47,801 bases of DNA from Terriglobia bacterium. GTDB lineage: Bacteria; Pseudomonadota; Alphaproteobacteria; Acetobacterales; Acetobacteraceae. This document shows, in pieces, positions 1 through 9,913 of the stretch; the stretch's first letter is position 1, and the number at the start of each line of letters is the position of its first letter. A program made the translations under genes and the position numbers. The notes under the pieces are model-generated. The model worked only from the letters and a program-made list of their open reading frames with translations, did no database searches and was not told the DNA's origin. Location of the stretch: assembly GCA_023511585.1 (NCBI GenBank), contig JAIMBF010000016.1, positions 1 to 47,801 on the forward strand, read 5' to 3'.

Positions 1-248
1 TGCAAATGCATCATGTTGGGAGGGAGCCCTTCCGCATCGATGGTGATTGTGAGCTTATCCCCTTGAACAACAAATCGCGCCTCGCCCCTCGTTTCAAGCC
101 CTGTGACATTGCTATTGAGGGGCTGAAGCTCAGCCGTATACATCGTCGTAGACGGGTTAGCGGCTTGTCCCGGCTGCGCCTTAAGGGCAAATTCTCCTAC
201 GCTGGCAATTCCGACGATGACAAGCATGCGAACAAGTTTTGTCGGCAT
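1..248 (-). CDS. Secreted CHRD / Cu-Zn SOD-like protein (3' end cut by window)
   Basis: The reading frame begins at an ATG at 248 and stays open to the window edge, so only about 82 N-terminal residues are seen. The start has a strong GGGAGG ribosome site close upstream. Residues 1-30 form a signal peptide: MPTKLVR, a hydrophobic run, then an AQPGQAA cleavage zone. The mature part begins with YTAELQPLNSNVTG and continues through a beta-rich stretch to EGLPPNMMHL. From memory, this pattern occurs in small periplasmic proteins with a CHRD or Cu/Zn superoxide-dismutase-like fold, where the downstream histidines matter; those lie outside the window. Family assignment is an inference; export is well supported. 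Confidence 0.6.
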   Translation of the reverse strand, partial: MPTKLVRMLVIVGIASVGEFALKAQPGQAANPSTTMYTAELQPLNSNVTGLETRGEARFVVQGDKLTITIDAEGLPPNMMHL

Positions 249-357
249 GGCGAACCTCCCTTTACTGCTTGGCGGCATGATTTGAAGAATTATACTATGT
301 ATATCTTATATTATGCTGTTGCGGAAATCAAGGCCTCTGATGGGGCGCCGGATCTTT

Positions 358-729
358 CTATCGGTGGAGCAGTACCTCCTTGATCACCACCGCATTGTTG
401 TGGGCTTCGTCATGGGCGCTGAAGAGTAGGGTCAGCGGACGCTCGCGTGCCAAGCTGCGCAATTCTTCCAAAAGGTCTGCATGCCGGTGCAACTCTTCGG
501 TATAACGCCGGCGAAACTCGGGCCAGCGTTGTGGATCATGGCCGAACCATTGGCGAAGCTCCGTGCTCGGGGCAATGTCTTTCATCCATCGATCGATCAC
601 GGTATCCGCTTTCTTAAGACCACGCGGCCAGAGCCGATCGACCAGCACGCGCACTCCATCTTCCGGCGAAACGCGATCATAGACACGCTTAAGCTTAATG
701 TGGTCGGCTGGAATCGAATGGATAGTCAT
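358..729 (-). CDS. DUF488 family protein (YeaO-like)
   Basis: A 123-residue protein of usual length for the DUF488/YeaO family. It carries the family hallmarks RVLVDRLWPRGLKK near residues 27-40, a central W-F-x-H-D-P segment (QWFGHDPQRW), and a C-terminal FSAHDEAHNNAVV motif. The biochemical role of the family is unsettled; I assign none. The ATG at 729 follows AGGAGA at good spacing. The gene starts 27 nt after the stop of the GltD-like gene on the same strand, so it is probably the third gene of the fdxA operon. Confidence 0.85.
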   Translation of the reverse strand: MTIHSIPADHIKLKRVYDRVSPEDGVRVLVDRLWPRGLKKADTVIDRWMKDIAPSTELRQWFGHDPQRWPEFRRRYTEELHRHADLLEELRSLARERPLTLLFSAHDEAHNNAVVIKEVLLHR

Positions 730-756
730 CGCATTCTCCTCTGCGCGAAAGCAGCT

Positions 757-2223
757 TCATGCCTTGGCCAAGGAGTAATCGCGGTTTGCAAGCATCGTGA
801 GAAATCGGTGGATGCCGCTTGCCGCCGTGCGGCCATCACGAATTGCCCAAACGGCAAGCGATGGCCCGCGGGCAAGGTCTCCGGCTGCGAACACGCCAGG
901 AATATTGGTCGCTCCCGTCTGAGATTCAACAATCAGCGCGCCTTTGTGATTGGTTGCGAGCCCCGGGGCGCCGTATTCTTCCGGCAAAGCCGGTTCACTG
1001 CCGATCGCCGCGATTAGAAAATCCGCCTCGATGCTCAATCTGCGCGCCTCTCGGCCGGCGTGAGCGTATTGGTCAATGAAAAGGGTTGCCATCGATCCGC
1101 CCACGCAGCTTCGCACATCTCCTTCGATCATCGAAATGCTTTGGCACTGAACGGCGCGCGTTTCCGCGTTCCAGAGAAATTTCACCCCTTCTTTTTCCGC
1201 TTTTTCCAGCTCACGCCGAGATCCGGGCCGATCCCATTCCCCACGCCGATAAATGCAGGTTACGCTTGCGGCTCCTTGTCGCAGCGCCGTGCGAAGACAG
1301 TCCATTGCCGTATCGCCGCCGCCGATCACCGCGACATGATGCCCCCGTGCATGCATTTTTGCATCTTTCGCCGCTGCCCCGGAGGGGAGCATGACTTCCG
1401 GCTCATCCATGCTGGCGAGCAAATATGAAAGCCCATCAATCACGGTCGTCTTTTCTGCACCGGCAAGATGAAGCCGTTTCGGGCGATAGGCTCCAAGCGC
1501 CAAAAGGACGGCGGCATATTCTTTTTGGAGATCGGCGAGCGCGGTTGTGCGCCCGAGTTCAAAGCCGCCGATAAAACGCACGCCGGCTTGTAAAATCAGA
1601 TCGGTACGGCGTTTGATAACGTCTTTTTCAAGCTTGAAGCCGGGAACGCCATAACGCAACAACCCGCCGGGTTCATGCTGGCGATCGAACAAGCTCACCT
1701 GATACCCTTTTGCGCGCAGCTCTTCCGCAGCGGCCATCCCTGCAGGGCCGGCACCGACAATGGCAACATGCTCGCTTCGCTCTTCCCTGGGCCGGCGCGG
1801 TTTCACCCACCCTTTCTCCCAAGCGATATCGCCGAGAAATTGCTCCACAGCGCCAATGGTTACTGTGCCGTGGCCCGCTTGCTCCAGCGTGCAGGCCCAT
1901 TTCGCTTCGCAGAGACGATCTTGCGGGCAAATTCTGCCACAAATTTCCGGCAGATTATTGGTGCTTTGGGCAAGTTCATAAGCCTCTTCAAACCGTCCTT
2001 CCGCGGTGAGCTTCAGCCAATCGGGGATGTTGTTATGCAACGGACAGAAATGTTGACAATACGGCACACCGCATTGTTCGCAGCGCGAGGCTTGCCGCCG
2101 GGCTTCCGCTTCCGTGAAGCGATCAGCAATTTCCTGAAAGTCTTTCAGGCGTTCCCGGACTTCCCTTTCCGCCGGGGGTTCTCGCGCGATCTCCACATAA
2201 CGTTGCATCGAACGGTTTGGCAT
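757..2223 (-). CDS. GltD-like NAD(P)H oxidoreductase (glutamate synthase small-subunit family)
   Basis: A 488-residue iron-sulfur flavoprotein of the glutamate synthase beta-subunit family, which passes electrons from NADPH through FAD and [4Fe-4S] clusters. N-terminal cysteines C48, C51, C56 and C60 plus a second set (CGRICPQDRLC) match the Fer4_20 domain. An FAD-binding VAIVGAGPAG and an NAD(P)-binding VAVIGGGDTAMD follow. An in-frame extension reaches 2349 but would overlap fdxA; the ATG at 2223 has AAAGGAA upstream and gives the usual N-terminus, so it is chosen. The large subunit gltB is not nearby. The ferredoxin gene lies 13 nt upstream, so a ferredoxin-linked role is as plausible as glutamate synthesis. 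Confidence 0.88.
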   Translation of the reverse strand: MPNRSMQRYVEIAREPPAEREVRERLKDFQEIADRFTEAEARRQASRCEQCGVPYCQHFCPLHNNIPDWLKLTAEGRFEEAYELAQSTNNLPEICGRICPQDRLCEAKWACTLEQAGHGTVTIGAVEQFLGDIAWEKGWVKPRRPREERSEHVAIVGAGPAGMAAAEELRAKGYQVSLFDRQHEPGGLLRYGVPGFKLEKDVIKRRTDLILQAGVRFIGGFELGRTTALADLQKEYAAVLLALGAYRPKRLHLAGAEKTTVIDGLSYLLASMDEPEVMLPSGAAAKDAKMHARGHHVAVIGGGDTAMDCLRTALRQGAASVTCIYRRGEWDRPGSRRELEKAEKEGVKFLWNAETRAVQCQSISMIEGDVRSCVGGSMATLFIDQYAHAGREARRLSIEADFLIAAIGSEPALPEEYGAPGLATNHKGALIVESQTGATNIPGVFAAGDLARGPSLAVWAIRDGRTAASGIHRFLTMLANRDYSLAKA

Positions 2224-2236
2224 GGGTTTCCTTTCG

Positions 2237-2614
2237 CTACCGATTGGAGCCTGCTTTGCCTTCCGCAAGGGAGGTGGCTTCCTCGCGATGGGGTTCGGGG
2301 GAGAAGAAGCGTGCGAACTTGTTGGGGACATCCTTCCATTCATCGGCATCTGCAGGAGGAGTTCCTTTGCGGGTGAGATTTGGCCATTGATTGGCGTAAG
2401 TACGGTTCAGCTCAAGCCAAGAGGCGGCAGCAGGGTCGCTATCGGGCACAATCGCCTCAGCTGGGCATTCCGGCTCGCAGACCCCGCAGTCGATACACTC
2501 GTCGGGGTGGATGACCAGCATGTTGTCGCCCGCGTAAAAGCAGTCCACCGGACAAACTTCGACGCAGTCCATATATTTGCACTTGATGCACGCTTCGGTT
2601 ACCACATAGGTCAT
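2237..2614 (-). CDS. fdxA: Seven-iron ferredoxin FdxA
   Basis: A 125-residue ferredoxin carrying one [3Fe-4S] and one [4Fe-4S] cluster, a soluble electron carrier. Cysteines at 9, 17 and 50 fit the three-iron ligands, and those at 21, 40, 43 and 46 the four-iron ligands, in the pattern of Azotobacter ferredoxin I shifted by one residue. The C-terminal half (about residues 60-125) lacks cysteines and matches the extended tail of alphaproteobacterial FdxA. It is first in a minus-strand operon with the GltD-like reductase and DUF488 protein, and is divergent from the AhpD-like gene. Confidence 0.93.
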   Translation of the reverse strand: MTYVVTEACIKCKYMDCVEVCPVDCFYAGDNMLVIHPDECIDCGVCEPECPAEAIVPDSDPAAASWLELNRTYANQWPNLTRKGTPPADADEWKDVPNKFARFFSPEPHREEATSLAEGKAGSNR

Positions 2615-2804
2615 TGCAATGCTCCATTCGTTACGCGCTTGGCGGCCTGCCGAGGCTCAAAGCACACCGGCTTTTTCGTCCGGACACCGTAGTATTAATG
2701 ATATATATGAATTATATCTTTGTGAACCCACCCGGCACACAGGACCCATGTGTTATTTTTAGGTCTGTATCGCGGCCTTCGGGTGAGAATGAAAGGAGAG
2801 CGAG

Positions 2805-3143
2805 ATGACGGAAACCCTCTATCCACAAGCCACACGCGAGATGCGGGAACAACGTCAGGCGCTTGCGCCTGCCCAATTGGCGGCATTTGAGGCCTTTAGC
2901 AAGGCAGCCTTCGCCGACGGCGCGCTTTCGGCGAAAATGAAACAGATCATTGCCGTGGCGGTTGCCCATGTAACGCAATGCCCATACTGCATCCGGGGCC
3001 ATACCAAGGCGGCGTTGCGGAGCGGTGCCACCAAGCAGGAGTTGATGGAAGCCATCTGGGTTGCGGCCGAAATGCGCGCTGGCGGCGCCTATGCGCACTC
3101 GGCCCTGATGCTGGATGCAGCGGCATCACAGCCGGAACGCTAG
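2805..3143 (+). CDS. AhpD-like / carboxymuconolactone decarboxylase family protein
   Basis: A 112-residue all-helical protein of the CMD/AhpD family. The redox motif C59-P-Y-C62 followed by H66 (CPYCIRGH) is the AhpD-type active site, used in peroxide defence or thiol relay. The upstream EQRQALAP..FEAF..A segment and the downstream GATKQELMEAIWVAAEMRAGGAYAHS helix are typical. The ATG at 2805 follows AAGGAGAG. It stands alone, divergent from fdxA. The natural reductant and substrate cannot be read from the sequence; general peroxidase or disulfide reductase activity is likely. Confidence 0.85.
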   Translation: MTETLYPQATREMREQRQALAPAQLAAFEAFSKAAFADGALSAKMKQIIAVAVAHVTQCPYCIRGHTKAALRSGATKQELMEAIWVAAEMRAGGAYAHSALMLDAAASQPER

Positions 3144-3175
3144 GCTGAGATATTCCGAACAACCCACGGAAAAAG

Positions 3176-3250
3176 TGGTAGCGGCGGGCGGATTTGAACC
3201 ACCGACCAAGGGATTATGATTCCCCTGCTCTACCGCTGAGCTACGCCGCC
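3176..3250 (-). tRNA. tRNA with CAT anticodon (Met or lysidine-type Ile2)
   Basis: Read on the minus strand, G1 is at 3250 and the encoded CCA ends at 3176 (75 nt). A 7-bp acceptor stem (GGCGGCG with CGCCGCT, including one G-T pair), a D arm GCTC/GAGC, an anticodon stem GGGGA/TCCCT with loop ATCATAA, and a T arm with TTCAAAT are all present. The anticodon is CAT. Loop base A32 resembles alphaproteobacterial elongator tRNA-Met, while the TGGTC variable loop resembles tRNA-Ile2, whose C34 becomes lysidine. I leave the amino acid open. Confidence 0.93.
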
Positions 3251-3381
3251 CCAGCTCGCAAAAAGCGAGATAGCGTTTTGCCCCGATGACGTCAATTCCG
3301 CCGCACCCGCGCAAGGGGAGCAAAGTGGCTTGCTGCCTGCGTGGGCATGCGCTAAAGCCCCCCAATTCTAACCGCCCGCAC

Positions 3382-3463
<82 letters not shown>

Positions 3464-3506
3464 CTAGCTCCGAATCTGGACATAAAAATGAGGACTTCCT
3501 AACCCG

Positions 3507-4844
3507 ATGCAGGTAATCGAGACGCTCTCGGAGGGGCTTAAGCGCGCTTTTACCGTCGTTCTTCCCGCGGCGGAACTGGAAAGCAAACGTGCTGCGCGTA
3601 TCGCTGAACTGGGCAAGACCATGCAACTCCCGGGTTTCCGCCCGGGCAAGGTGCCGCTTTCGTTAATCCGGCAGCGTTTCGGCACCGCCGTTGCTGCCGA
3701 GGTGCTCCAGGAGAGCGTGGATGAGGCCACGCGCGAGGTCATCTCCAGCCACGGTCTGCGCCCCGCCGTGCAGCCCAAGATCGAGCTTCAGGGCGCCGAG
3801 CCGGATCAGGATGTGACCTTTTCACTAGCCCTGGAAGTACTTCCGGAAATTCCTCTTCCCGATTTCTCCACGATTTCTCTCACCCGGCTCAAAGCCACCC
3901 CTACTGAGGAAGCCGTGGAAAAAGCCTTGGCGACGTTTGCCCGTCGCCAGCGCAAACTGGAACGCCCCGCCGAGCCGCGGCTTTCCCGGGCGGGAGATGT
4001 GCTGACGATCGATTTTACCGGCTCTGTGGACGGCGTGCCTTGGGAGGCGCTCAAGGGAAGCGATGTCAACGTCGAGGTGGGGCCATCCGAAGACTTTCCG
4101 ATTCCCGGCTTTGCCGAACAGCTGGAAGGGCTCGGCGAGGGGGATACGCGGACCATCACGGTGACGCTGCCGGAGGATTACCCGCTGAAAGAGGCGGCCG
4201 GCAAAACCGTGTCATTTGAGGTCACGGTCAAGGCTCTGCGCGAGCCGATTTTGCCGACAATGGATGACGCGTTTGCGCAAGAATTCGGCTTTGAGAACCT
4301 CGCTGAGCTTCGGGAGGCGATTCGCCGGCAGATTCAGCGGGAATACGACCAAATGTCGCGGCTCCGCCTGAAGCGCGATCTGCTGGATGCCTTGGCGGCT
4401 CGGGCGGATTATCCGGTTCCGGAAACGCTGGTGGAGGCGGAGTTTGCCCAGATCTGGGCGCGCGTCGAAGCCGATCGTGCCGCGGGGCGGCTGGATGAGG
4501 AGGACCGCAACAAAGACGAGGCGGCGTTGCGCGAATCCTACCGGGCGATTGCCGAGCGCCGGGTTCGGCTGGGCTTGTTGCTGGCGGAGGTCGGCCGCGC
4601 CAACAATATCACCGTGAGCAAAGATGAAATGGGTCGGCTCGCATGGGCCGAGGCAAGCCGGTATCCTGGACAGGAAGGCAAGGTGCTGGAGTTATTCCGG
4701 AAAAACCCGGAAATGCTTGAAGCCTTGCGGGGGCCGCTCTATGAGGACAAGGTGATCGACTTCATCTTAGAGTTGGTCAAGCCCGCCGAGCAGGACGTCT
4801 CTGCGGAAGAGCTTCGGGAATCGCTCGAGCGTGAGACGGTTTGA
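3507..4844 (+). CDS. tig: Trigger factor, ribosome-associated chaperone / prolyl isomerase
   Basis: A 445-residue protein of full family length. The ribosome-docking signature GFRPGKVP lies near residues 43-50 in the N-terminal domain. The FKBP-like isomerase domain (about residues 150-240, starting [14 protein letters not shown]) and the helical chaperone arms follow. Trigger factor meets nascent chains at the exit tunnel. The gene leads the tig-clpP-clpX-lon row, a common alphaproteobacterial arrangement linking folding and proteolysis. The ATG at 3507 gives the standard MQVIET-type N-terminus. Confidence 0.96.
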   Translation: MQVIETLSEGLKRAFTVVLPAAELESKRAARIAELGKTMQLPGFRPGKVPLSLIRQRFGTAVAAEVLQESVDEATREVISSHGLRPAVQPKIELQGAEPDQDVTFSLALEVLPEIPLPDFSTISLTRLKATPTEEAVEKALATFARRQRKLERPAEPRLSRAGDVLTIDFTGSVDGVPWEALKGSDVNVEVGPSEDFPIPGFAEQLEGLGEGDTRTITVTLPEDYPLKEAAGKTVSFEVTVKALREPILPTMDDAFAQEFGFENLAELREAIRRQIQREYDQMSRLRLKRDLLDALAARADYPVPETLVEAEFAQIWARVEADRAAGRLDEEDRNKDEAALRESYRAIAERRVRLGLLLAEVGRANNITVSKDEMGRLAWAEASRYPGQEGKVLELFRKNPEMLEALRGPLYEDKVIDFILELVKPAEQDVSAEELRESLERETV

Positions 4845-4945
4845 ACCGCGCTTGCAAGCTCCTATCTAAAAAGACGGATTTGTGGCATGATGGGTGCCGA
4901 GGCGCGGGCAAGCTGCGTTTGGGCGTCCAAATTAGGGAATTCGGT

Positions 4946-5593
4946 ATGTTCAGGGAGCGTGATCCGGTTGAAGTCTACGGCAATACGTTGGTGCCGATGG
5001 TGGTTGAACAAACCGCGAGAGGGGAGCGTGCATTTGATATCTACTCCCGCCTGCTCAAGGAGCGGATTATTTTCCTCACGGGGCCTATTTTCGACCAGGT
5101 GAGCGCGCTTCTCTGCGCCCAGCTTCTCTTCCTGGAAAGCGAGAATCCTACCAAGGATATCGCTTTTTACATCAACAGCCCCGGCGGGGTGGTCTCCTCG
5201 GGTCTCGCCGTCTATGACACGATGCAATATATCCGTAGCCCGGTAAGCACCGTCTGCATCGGCCAAGCGGCTTCCATGGGAAGCCTGCTCTTGTGCGCTG
5301 GCACGAAGGGCAAGCGGTTTGCGCTGCCGAATGCGCGCATCATGGTGCATCAGCCCTCCGGCGGGGCGCAAGGACAGGCGACCGACATCGAAATCCAAGC
5401 CCGCGAGATCCTGACCCTTAGGCGCCGTTTGAACGAAATTTATGTGCGCCATACGGGGCAGCCTTTCGAGGCGATTGAACGCAAGCTGGAACGCGACACT
5501 TATATGTCGGCCGAAGAGGCGCGCGACTTCGGATTGGTGGATCAGGTGGTGGAAAGCCGCCCGGTTGCCGCCGCCGAGGCGACGCGGAGCTGA
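4946..5593 (+). CDS. clpP: ATP-dependent Clp protease proteolytic subunit
   Basis: A 215-residue serine peptidase of the ClpP family. The triad is visible: Ser110 in QAASMGS, His135 in MVHQPSGG, and Asp184 in ERDTYMS. ClpP assembles as a double heptamer that degrades substrates unfolded by ClpX or ClpA. An in-frame upstream extension reaches 4841, overlapping tig, but its 35 residues do not resemble ClpP. The ATG at 4946 gives [12 protein letters not shown], the expected start, and is chosen. clpX follows after 176 nt. Confidence 0.96.
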   Translation: MFRERDPVEVYGNTLVPMVVEQTARGERAFDIYSRLLKERIIFLTGPIFDQVSALLCAQLLFLESENPTKDIAFYINSPGGVVSSGLAVYDTMQYIRSPVSTVCIGQAASMGSLLLCAGTKGKRFALPNARIMVHQPSGGAQGQATDIEIQAREILTLRRRLNEIYVRHTGQPFEAIERKLERDTYMSAEEARDFGLVDQVVESRPVAAAEATRS

Positions 5594-5769
5594 GACGGTA
5601 GGGTCGACCTTGCGCGTCGCCTCAGCAGCGCTGCTCTGCGAAGACCTGGAAGGCCTGCGGGCTTCGCCCACGGCTCTGGCTGGCAAGGCAAAAAGGAGTG
5701 GAAGTCCTTGTTTCAGACGGTAAGGGTGGATAGATTTTTTACATGCGCCCCCCCTTCAGGGAGGCAGGG

Positions 5770-7029
5770 ATGACCATGACCAAGACCGGCGACACCAAAA
5801 ATACCCTTTACTGCTCGTTCTGCGGCAAATCTCAGCATGAGGTGCGAAAGCTGATCGCCGGCCCAACGGTGTTCATCTGTGATGAATGCGTTGAGCTGTG
5901 CATGGATATCATTCGCGAGGAACACAAAACGCACCTCGTGAAATCCCGTGACGGCGTACCTACACCGCGGGAAATCTATAAGGTGCTGGAAGATTACGTC
6001 ATCGGGCAAGACCAGGCAAAACGGGTGCTTTCGGTTGCGGTCCACAACCATTACAAACGGCTTGCCCACGGCCAGAAAAACAACGACGTCGAAATCGCGA
6101 AATCCAACATTCTGCTGATCGGCCCGACGGGATCGGGCAAGACCTTGCTGGCGCAGACGCTGGCGCGCATTCTCGACGTGCCGTTTACCATGGCAGACGC
6201 AACGACACTGACGGAGGCGGGCTATGTCGGCGAGGATGTGGAGAATATCATCCTGAAGCTTCTGCAGGCGGCCGACTACAATGTCGAACGGGCGCAGCGC
6301 GGCATCGTCTATATCGATGAAGTGGACAAGATCAGCCGCAAGTCGGACAACCCCTCCATCACCCGCGATGTTTCCGGCGAGGGTGTACAGCAGGCTTTGC
6401 TGAAGATTATGGAAGGCACGATCGCCTCTGTGCCGCCGCAGGGCGGACGCAAGCATCCGCAGCAGGAATTTCTCCAAGTGGATACCACGAATATTCTCTT
6501 TATCTGCGGTGGTGCTTTCTCCGGGCTGGAAAAAATCATCTCCGCCCGCAGCAAAGGCTCCAGCATCGGTTTTGGCGCTGAAGTGCGTGGACCGGATGAG
6601 CGGCGTACCGGCGAAATTTTGCGCGAAGTTGAGCCCGAAGATTTGCTGCGCTTCGGCTTGATCCCGGAATTCGTCGGCCGCCTGCCGGTGGTCGCAACGC
6701 TCGATGACCTGGACGAACCTGCTTTGGTAGACATCCTGACCAAACCCAAGAACGCTCTGGTGAAGCAGTTTGCGCGGCTGTTTGAGATGGAGGGGGTTAA
6801 AATCTCCTTCACCGATGATGCGTTGAAGGCGATTGCGCATCGGGCCATTGCACGCAAAACCGGCGCACGCGGATTGCGCTCGATTATGGAATCCATCCTG
6901 CTGGATACCATGTTCGAATTGCCAAGCCTTGATGGCGTGGAGGAAGTGGTGATCAACCGCGAGGTTGCCGAGGGCCGGTCTCCCCCGCTTTTGCTCTATG
7001 GCAAAGAGCGCGCGGAGGGCACGGCCTAG
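5770..7029 (+). CDS. clpX: ATP-dependent Clp protease ATP-binding subunit ClpX
   Basis: A 419-residue AAA+ unfoldase, partner of ClpP. The N-terminal zinc-binding domain has C15, C18, C37 and C40. Walker A is GPTGSGKT at 118-125 and Walker B is [18 protein letters not shown] pore-loop region and a RGLRSIMES sensor segment are present. An upstream in-frame ATG at 5743 exists, but the ATG at 5770 is preceded at about five bases by AGGGAGG and gives the usual MTKTGD start. A 16-bp perfect palindrome follows the stop codon. Confidence 0.97.
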   Translation: MTMTKTGDTKNTLYCSFCGKSQHEVRKLIAGPTVFICDECVELCMDIIREEHKTHLVKSRDGVPTPREIYKVLEDYVIGQDQAKRVLSVAVHNHYKRLAHGQKNNDVEIAKSNILLIGPTGSGKTLLAQTLARILDVPFTMADATTLTEAGYVGEDVENIILKLLQAADYNVERAQRGIVYIDEVDKISRKSDNPSITRDVSGEGVQQALLKIMEGTIASVPPQGGRKHPQQEFLQVDTTNILFICGGAFSGLEKIISARSKGSSIGFGAEVRGPDERRTGEILREVEPEDLLRFGLIPEFVGRLPVVATLDDLDEPALVDILTKPKNALVKQFARLFEMEGVKISFTDDALKAIAHRAIARKTGARGLRSIMESILLDTMFELPSLDGVEEVVINREVAEGRSPPLLLYGKERAEGTA

Positions 7030-7033
7030 ATCC

Positions 7034-7049
7034 TTTTCCGGCCGGAAAA
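7034..7049. repeat. 16-bp perfect palindrome after clpX
   Basis: TTTTCCGGCCGGAAAA is its own reverse complement, with no spacer. It begins four bases after the clpX stop. Without a loop it makes a poor terminator hairpin, so a protein-binding site or chance are both possible. Confidence 0.6.
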
Positions 7050-7090
7050 ACCGGGCCTTCTGCCGGATTGGCAAGAGTTGGCAAACGGGT

Positions 7091-7119
7091 CTTGTGGAAA
7101 GGAAGATTACTTCCGATAT
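7091..7119 (+). promoter_or_regulatory. Possible heat-shock (sigma-32-like) promoter of lon
   Basis: CTTG at 7091-7094 and CCGATAT at 7113-7119, 18 bases apart, loosely fit the CTTG / CCnATnT pattern of alphaproteobacterial sigma-32 promoters. A GGAAG-atta-CTTCC dyad (7101-7114) lies in the spacer. It is about 150 nt upstream of lon, a gene commonly heat-induced. Pattern match only. Confidence 0.3.
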
Positions 7120-7268
7120 GCGGCTTAGGGTGCCAGCGCGAGCGTGACGCCGAAGAGTAAGCCGAGAGGCTCATCACGAGGCAGAGACTTTATCAGAGCG
7201 AACGCTGTACCCGCCGGCGTGTGTTCTCGGCGCGAGGAGCGCGGAGATTGAGCGAATAGGAGGGTTTC

Positions 7269-9713
7269 ATGTCTGAACCTGATCGGCCTGAAAAGGGTCT
7301 TCCGGAGCAGCAAGGATCCGGCCCTGTCCGGGCCGAGGTTCTTCCGGTATTGCCGTTGCGGGATATTGTTGTGTTCCCGCACATGATTGTGCCGCTTTTT
7401 GTAGGGCGTGAGAAATCCGTGCGTGCCCTGGAAGCGGTGATGAAGGAAGAAAAGCAGATCCTTTTGGTGGCGCAAAAGGACGCAGCGCAAGACGACCCTT
7501 CCAAGGACGATATTTACCGAGTCGGAACGATTTCCAAAATCCTGCAGCTTCTGAAGCTGCCCGACGGCACCGTGAAGGTTTTGGTGGAAGGCAGCCAGCG
7601 CGCCCGAATTGTGGGTTTCAAGGAAACCGAGGCGTTTTTCGAGGCGTTTGTCGAGCACCTGGCCGAAGAGTTCGGCGAGCCGCGCGAGCTGGAAGCGCTC
7701 AGCCGCACGGTGATCTCGCAGTTTGAGCAATACATCAAGCTCAACAAGAAAATCGCGCCGGAGGTGATGGTTTCGATCAATCAGATCGAAGACCCGAGCA
7801 AGCTTGCGGATACGGTTTCCAGCCATCTGACTTTAAAGATTGCCGAGAAGCAGGAGCTTTTGGAAACCACCAATGTCGCCGAGCGGCTGGAGCGCGTATT
7901 CGGCCATATGGAGGCCGAAATCGGCGTGCTGCAGGTGGAAAAGCGTATTCGCAACCGCGTCAAGCGGCAAATGGAGAAGACGCAGCGCGAATATTATTTA
8001 AATGAGCAACTGAAGGCGATTCAGAAAGAGCTCGGCGAAAGCGAAGACGGAAAGGATGAGATTGCCGAGCTTGAAGAGCGCATCAAAAAAACCCGCCTTT
8101 CCAAGGAAGCGCGTGAAAAAGCGCTGTCCGAGCTCAAGAAGCTTCGCACCATGAGCCCGATGAGCGCCGAGGCCACGGTGGTGCGCAATTATCTCGACTG
8201 GCTGCTCGGCATTCCCTGGAAGAAGCGCAGCAAGATCCGCAACGACATTGCGGAAGCGGAAAAAGTTTTGAATGCGGATCACTACGGCTTGGAAAAGGTC
8301 AAAGAGCGGATTTTGGAATATCTTGCCGTGCAGTCGCGCAGCGAGAAAATCCGGGGCCCGATCTTGTGTTTGGTCGGCGCGCCCGGGGTGGGCAAGACCT
8401 CGCTCGGAAAATCGATTGCGCGAGCCACTGGCCGAAATTTCGTTCGGATGTCGCTCGGCGGCGTGCGGGATGAGGCCGAGATCCGCGGGCATCGGCGGAC
8501 CTATATCGGTTCGTTGCCGGGCAAGATCATTCAGGGGATGAAGAAGGCGAAAACCTCTAACCCTCTGTTTTTGCTGGACGAGATCGACAAGCTGGGTGCC
8601 GATTGGCGCGGAGATCCTTCCTCGGCGCTTTTGGAAGTCTTGGATCCCGAGCAAAACTCCACCTTCAACGACCACTATCTGGAGGTGGATTACGATCTTT
8701 CCGAAGTTATGTTCGTGACGACTGCGAATACCTTGCGTATGCCGCAGCCGTTGATGGACAGGATGGAGATCATCCGTATCCCCGGCTATACGGAGGATGA
8801 AAAGGTTGAAATTGCCAAGCGCCACCTGATTCCGAAGCAAACGGAGGCGCATAACCTGAAGCCCGATGAATGGTCGATCAGCGAAGATGCGTTGCGCGAC
8901 CTCATTCGCTACTACACGCGTGAAGCCGGCGTGCGCAATCTGGAACGAGAGATTGCCAATCTCGCACGCAAGGCGGTAAAGGAGATTGTCACGAAGAAGG
9001 CGAAAAAAGTCGTCTTCACCCGCAAGAATTTGGAGAAATACGCCGGCGTGCGACGGTTCCGTTTTGGCGAAACCGAGGCGGAAGACATGGTCGGCGTGGT
9101 GAGCGGCCTTGCCTGGACGGAGGTGGGCGGTGAGATCCTCACCATCGAAAGCGTGCTGCTTCCGGGCAAAGGGAACGTGAAGCAAACCGGCAAGCTCGGG
9201 GATGTCATGCAGGAAAGCGTTCAGGCGGCGCTGAGTTATGTGCGCAGCCGGGCGATCAGCTTCGGCATCAAACCGACGCTGTTTGAGAAGCGTGATATCC
9301 ATGTCCACGTGCCGGAGGGCGCTACCCCCAAGGATGGGCCGTCGGCGGGCATTGCCATGGCAACCAGCATTGTCAGCGTGCTGACCGGCATTCCGGTGCG
9401 GCGCGATATCGCAATGACCGGGGAGATCACTTTACGCGGGCGGGTTTTGCCGATCGGGGGGCTGAAGGAGAAATTGCTCGCCGCGCTTCGGGCCGGGATT
9501 ACCACCGTCTTTATCCCGAAAGAAAACGAGAAGGATCTGACGGAGATCCCGGACAACGTGAAGAAGCACCTGAAGCTTGTCCCCGTTTCGCACGTGGATG
9601 AAGTGATTGCGCAAGCCTTAGTGCGAAAGCCCGAGCCGATTGAATGGGAGGAGCCGCCCGAACCGATTTCGGCGCCGACGGCCGAACCGGCAGGAGCTTC
9701 ATTACCCCATTAA
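7269..9713 (+). CDS. lon: ATP-dependent protease La (Lon)
   Basis: An 814-residue LonA protease of full length. The N-terminal substrate-binding domain begins [15 protein letters not shown]. The AAA+ module has Walker [10 protein letters not shown] at 370-378 and Walker [10 protein letters not shown]. The C-terminal peptidase carries the catalytic dyad Ser692 (DGPSAG) and Lys735 (GLKEK). Lon degrades misfolded and selected regulatory proteins in the cytoplasm. The ATG at 7269 follows AGGAGG. A 239-nt gap after clpX contains a possible heat-shock promoter, so lon is probably transcribed separately. Confidence 0.97.
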   Translation: MSEPDRPEKGLPEQQGSGPVRAEVLPVLPLRDIVVFPHMIVPLFVGREKSVRALEAVMKEEKQILLVAQKDAAQDDPSKDDIYRVGTISKILQLLKLPDGTVKVLVEGSQRARIVGFKETEAFFEAFVEHLAEEFGEPRELEALSRTVISQFEQYIKLNKKIAPEVMVSINQIEDPSKLADTVSSHLTLKIAEKQELLETTNVAERLERVFGHMEAEIGVLQVEKRIRNRVKRQMEKTQREYYLNEQLKAIQKELGESEDGKDEIAELEERIKKTRLSKEAREKALSELKKLRTMSPMSAEATVVRNYLDWLLGIPWKKRSKIRNDIAEAEKVLNADHYGLEKVKERILEYLAVQSRSEKIRGPILCLVGAPGVGKTSLGKSIARATGRNFVRMSLGGVRDEAEIRGHRRTYIGSLPGKIIQGMKKAKTSNPLFLLDEIDKLGADWRGDPSSALLEVLDPEQNSTFNDHYLEVDYDLSEVMFVTTANTLRMPQPLMDRMEIIRIPGYTEDEKVEIAKRHLIPKQTEAHNLKPDEWSISEDALRDLIRYYTREAGVRNLEREIANLARKAVKEIVTKKAKKVVFTRKNLEKYAGVRRFRFGETEAEDMVGVVSGLAWTEVGGEILTIESVLLPGKGNVKQTGKLGDVMQESVQAALSYVRSRAISFGIKPTLFEKRDIHVHVPEGATPKDGPSAGIAMATSIVSVLTGIPVRRDIAMTGEITLRGRVLPIGGLKEKLLAALRAGITTVFIPKENEKDLTEIPDNVKKHLKLVPVSHVDEVIAQALVRKPEPIEWEEPPEPISAPTAEPAGASLPH

Positions 9714-9723
9714 AGGGAGAGCA

Positions 9724-9760
9724 CCCTGTGGCCATGGGAGCGTTTTCCACGGCCACAGGG
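9724..9760. terminator. Hairpin between the convergent lon and ABC ATPase genes
   Basis: CCCTGTGGCC (9724-9733) pairs perfectly with GGCCACAGGG (9751-9760) around a 17-base loop, ten bases after the lon stop. No clean T-tract follows on the plus strand, so it may be a terminator or an mRNA 3'-end stabiliser. The remaining 153 bases to the next gene show nothing recognisable. Confidence 0.6.
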
Positions 9761-9913
9761 CGACCCCCAAAAGCGGGTGCCGGCTGCACTTTCGATCGCC
9801 GCCGGTATGCTCACGAAAACTTAAAAAGCCTGTGAGCGGCGGAAAGGCAACCTGAGCGGTTTCAAGCGCGCAAGTCCCACGACCGATGCGCTACCCGTGC
9901 CCTGTGCAGCGTG

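Noticed and set aside
5624-5635. AGCAGCGCTGCT palindrome between clpP and clpX
   Set aside because: Twelve bases without a loop in GC-rich DNA is easily chance; no context supports a site.
5713-7074. 453-codon open frame antisense to clpX
   Set aside because: It mirrors clpX exactly, is rich in His/Gln/Arg as shadow frames are, and resembles no family.
7998-9308. 436-codon open frame antisense to lon
   Set aside because: Complete shadow of the Lon ATPase and protease domains, with no start signal or motif.
9714-9913. Attachment-site repeat of the tRNA-Leu 3' end at the left edge of the accessory block
   Set aside because: Only a short, partial CCCCCAAA resemblance was found by eye and no integrase gene is present.
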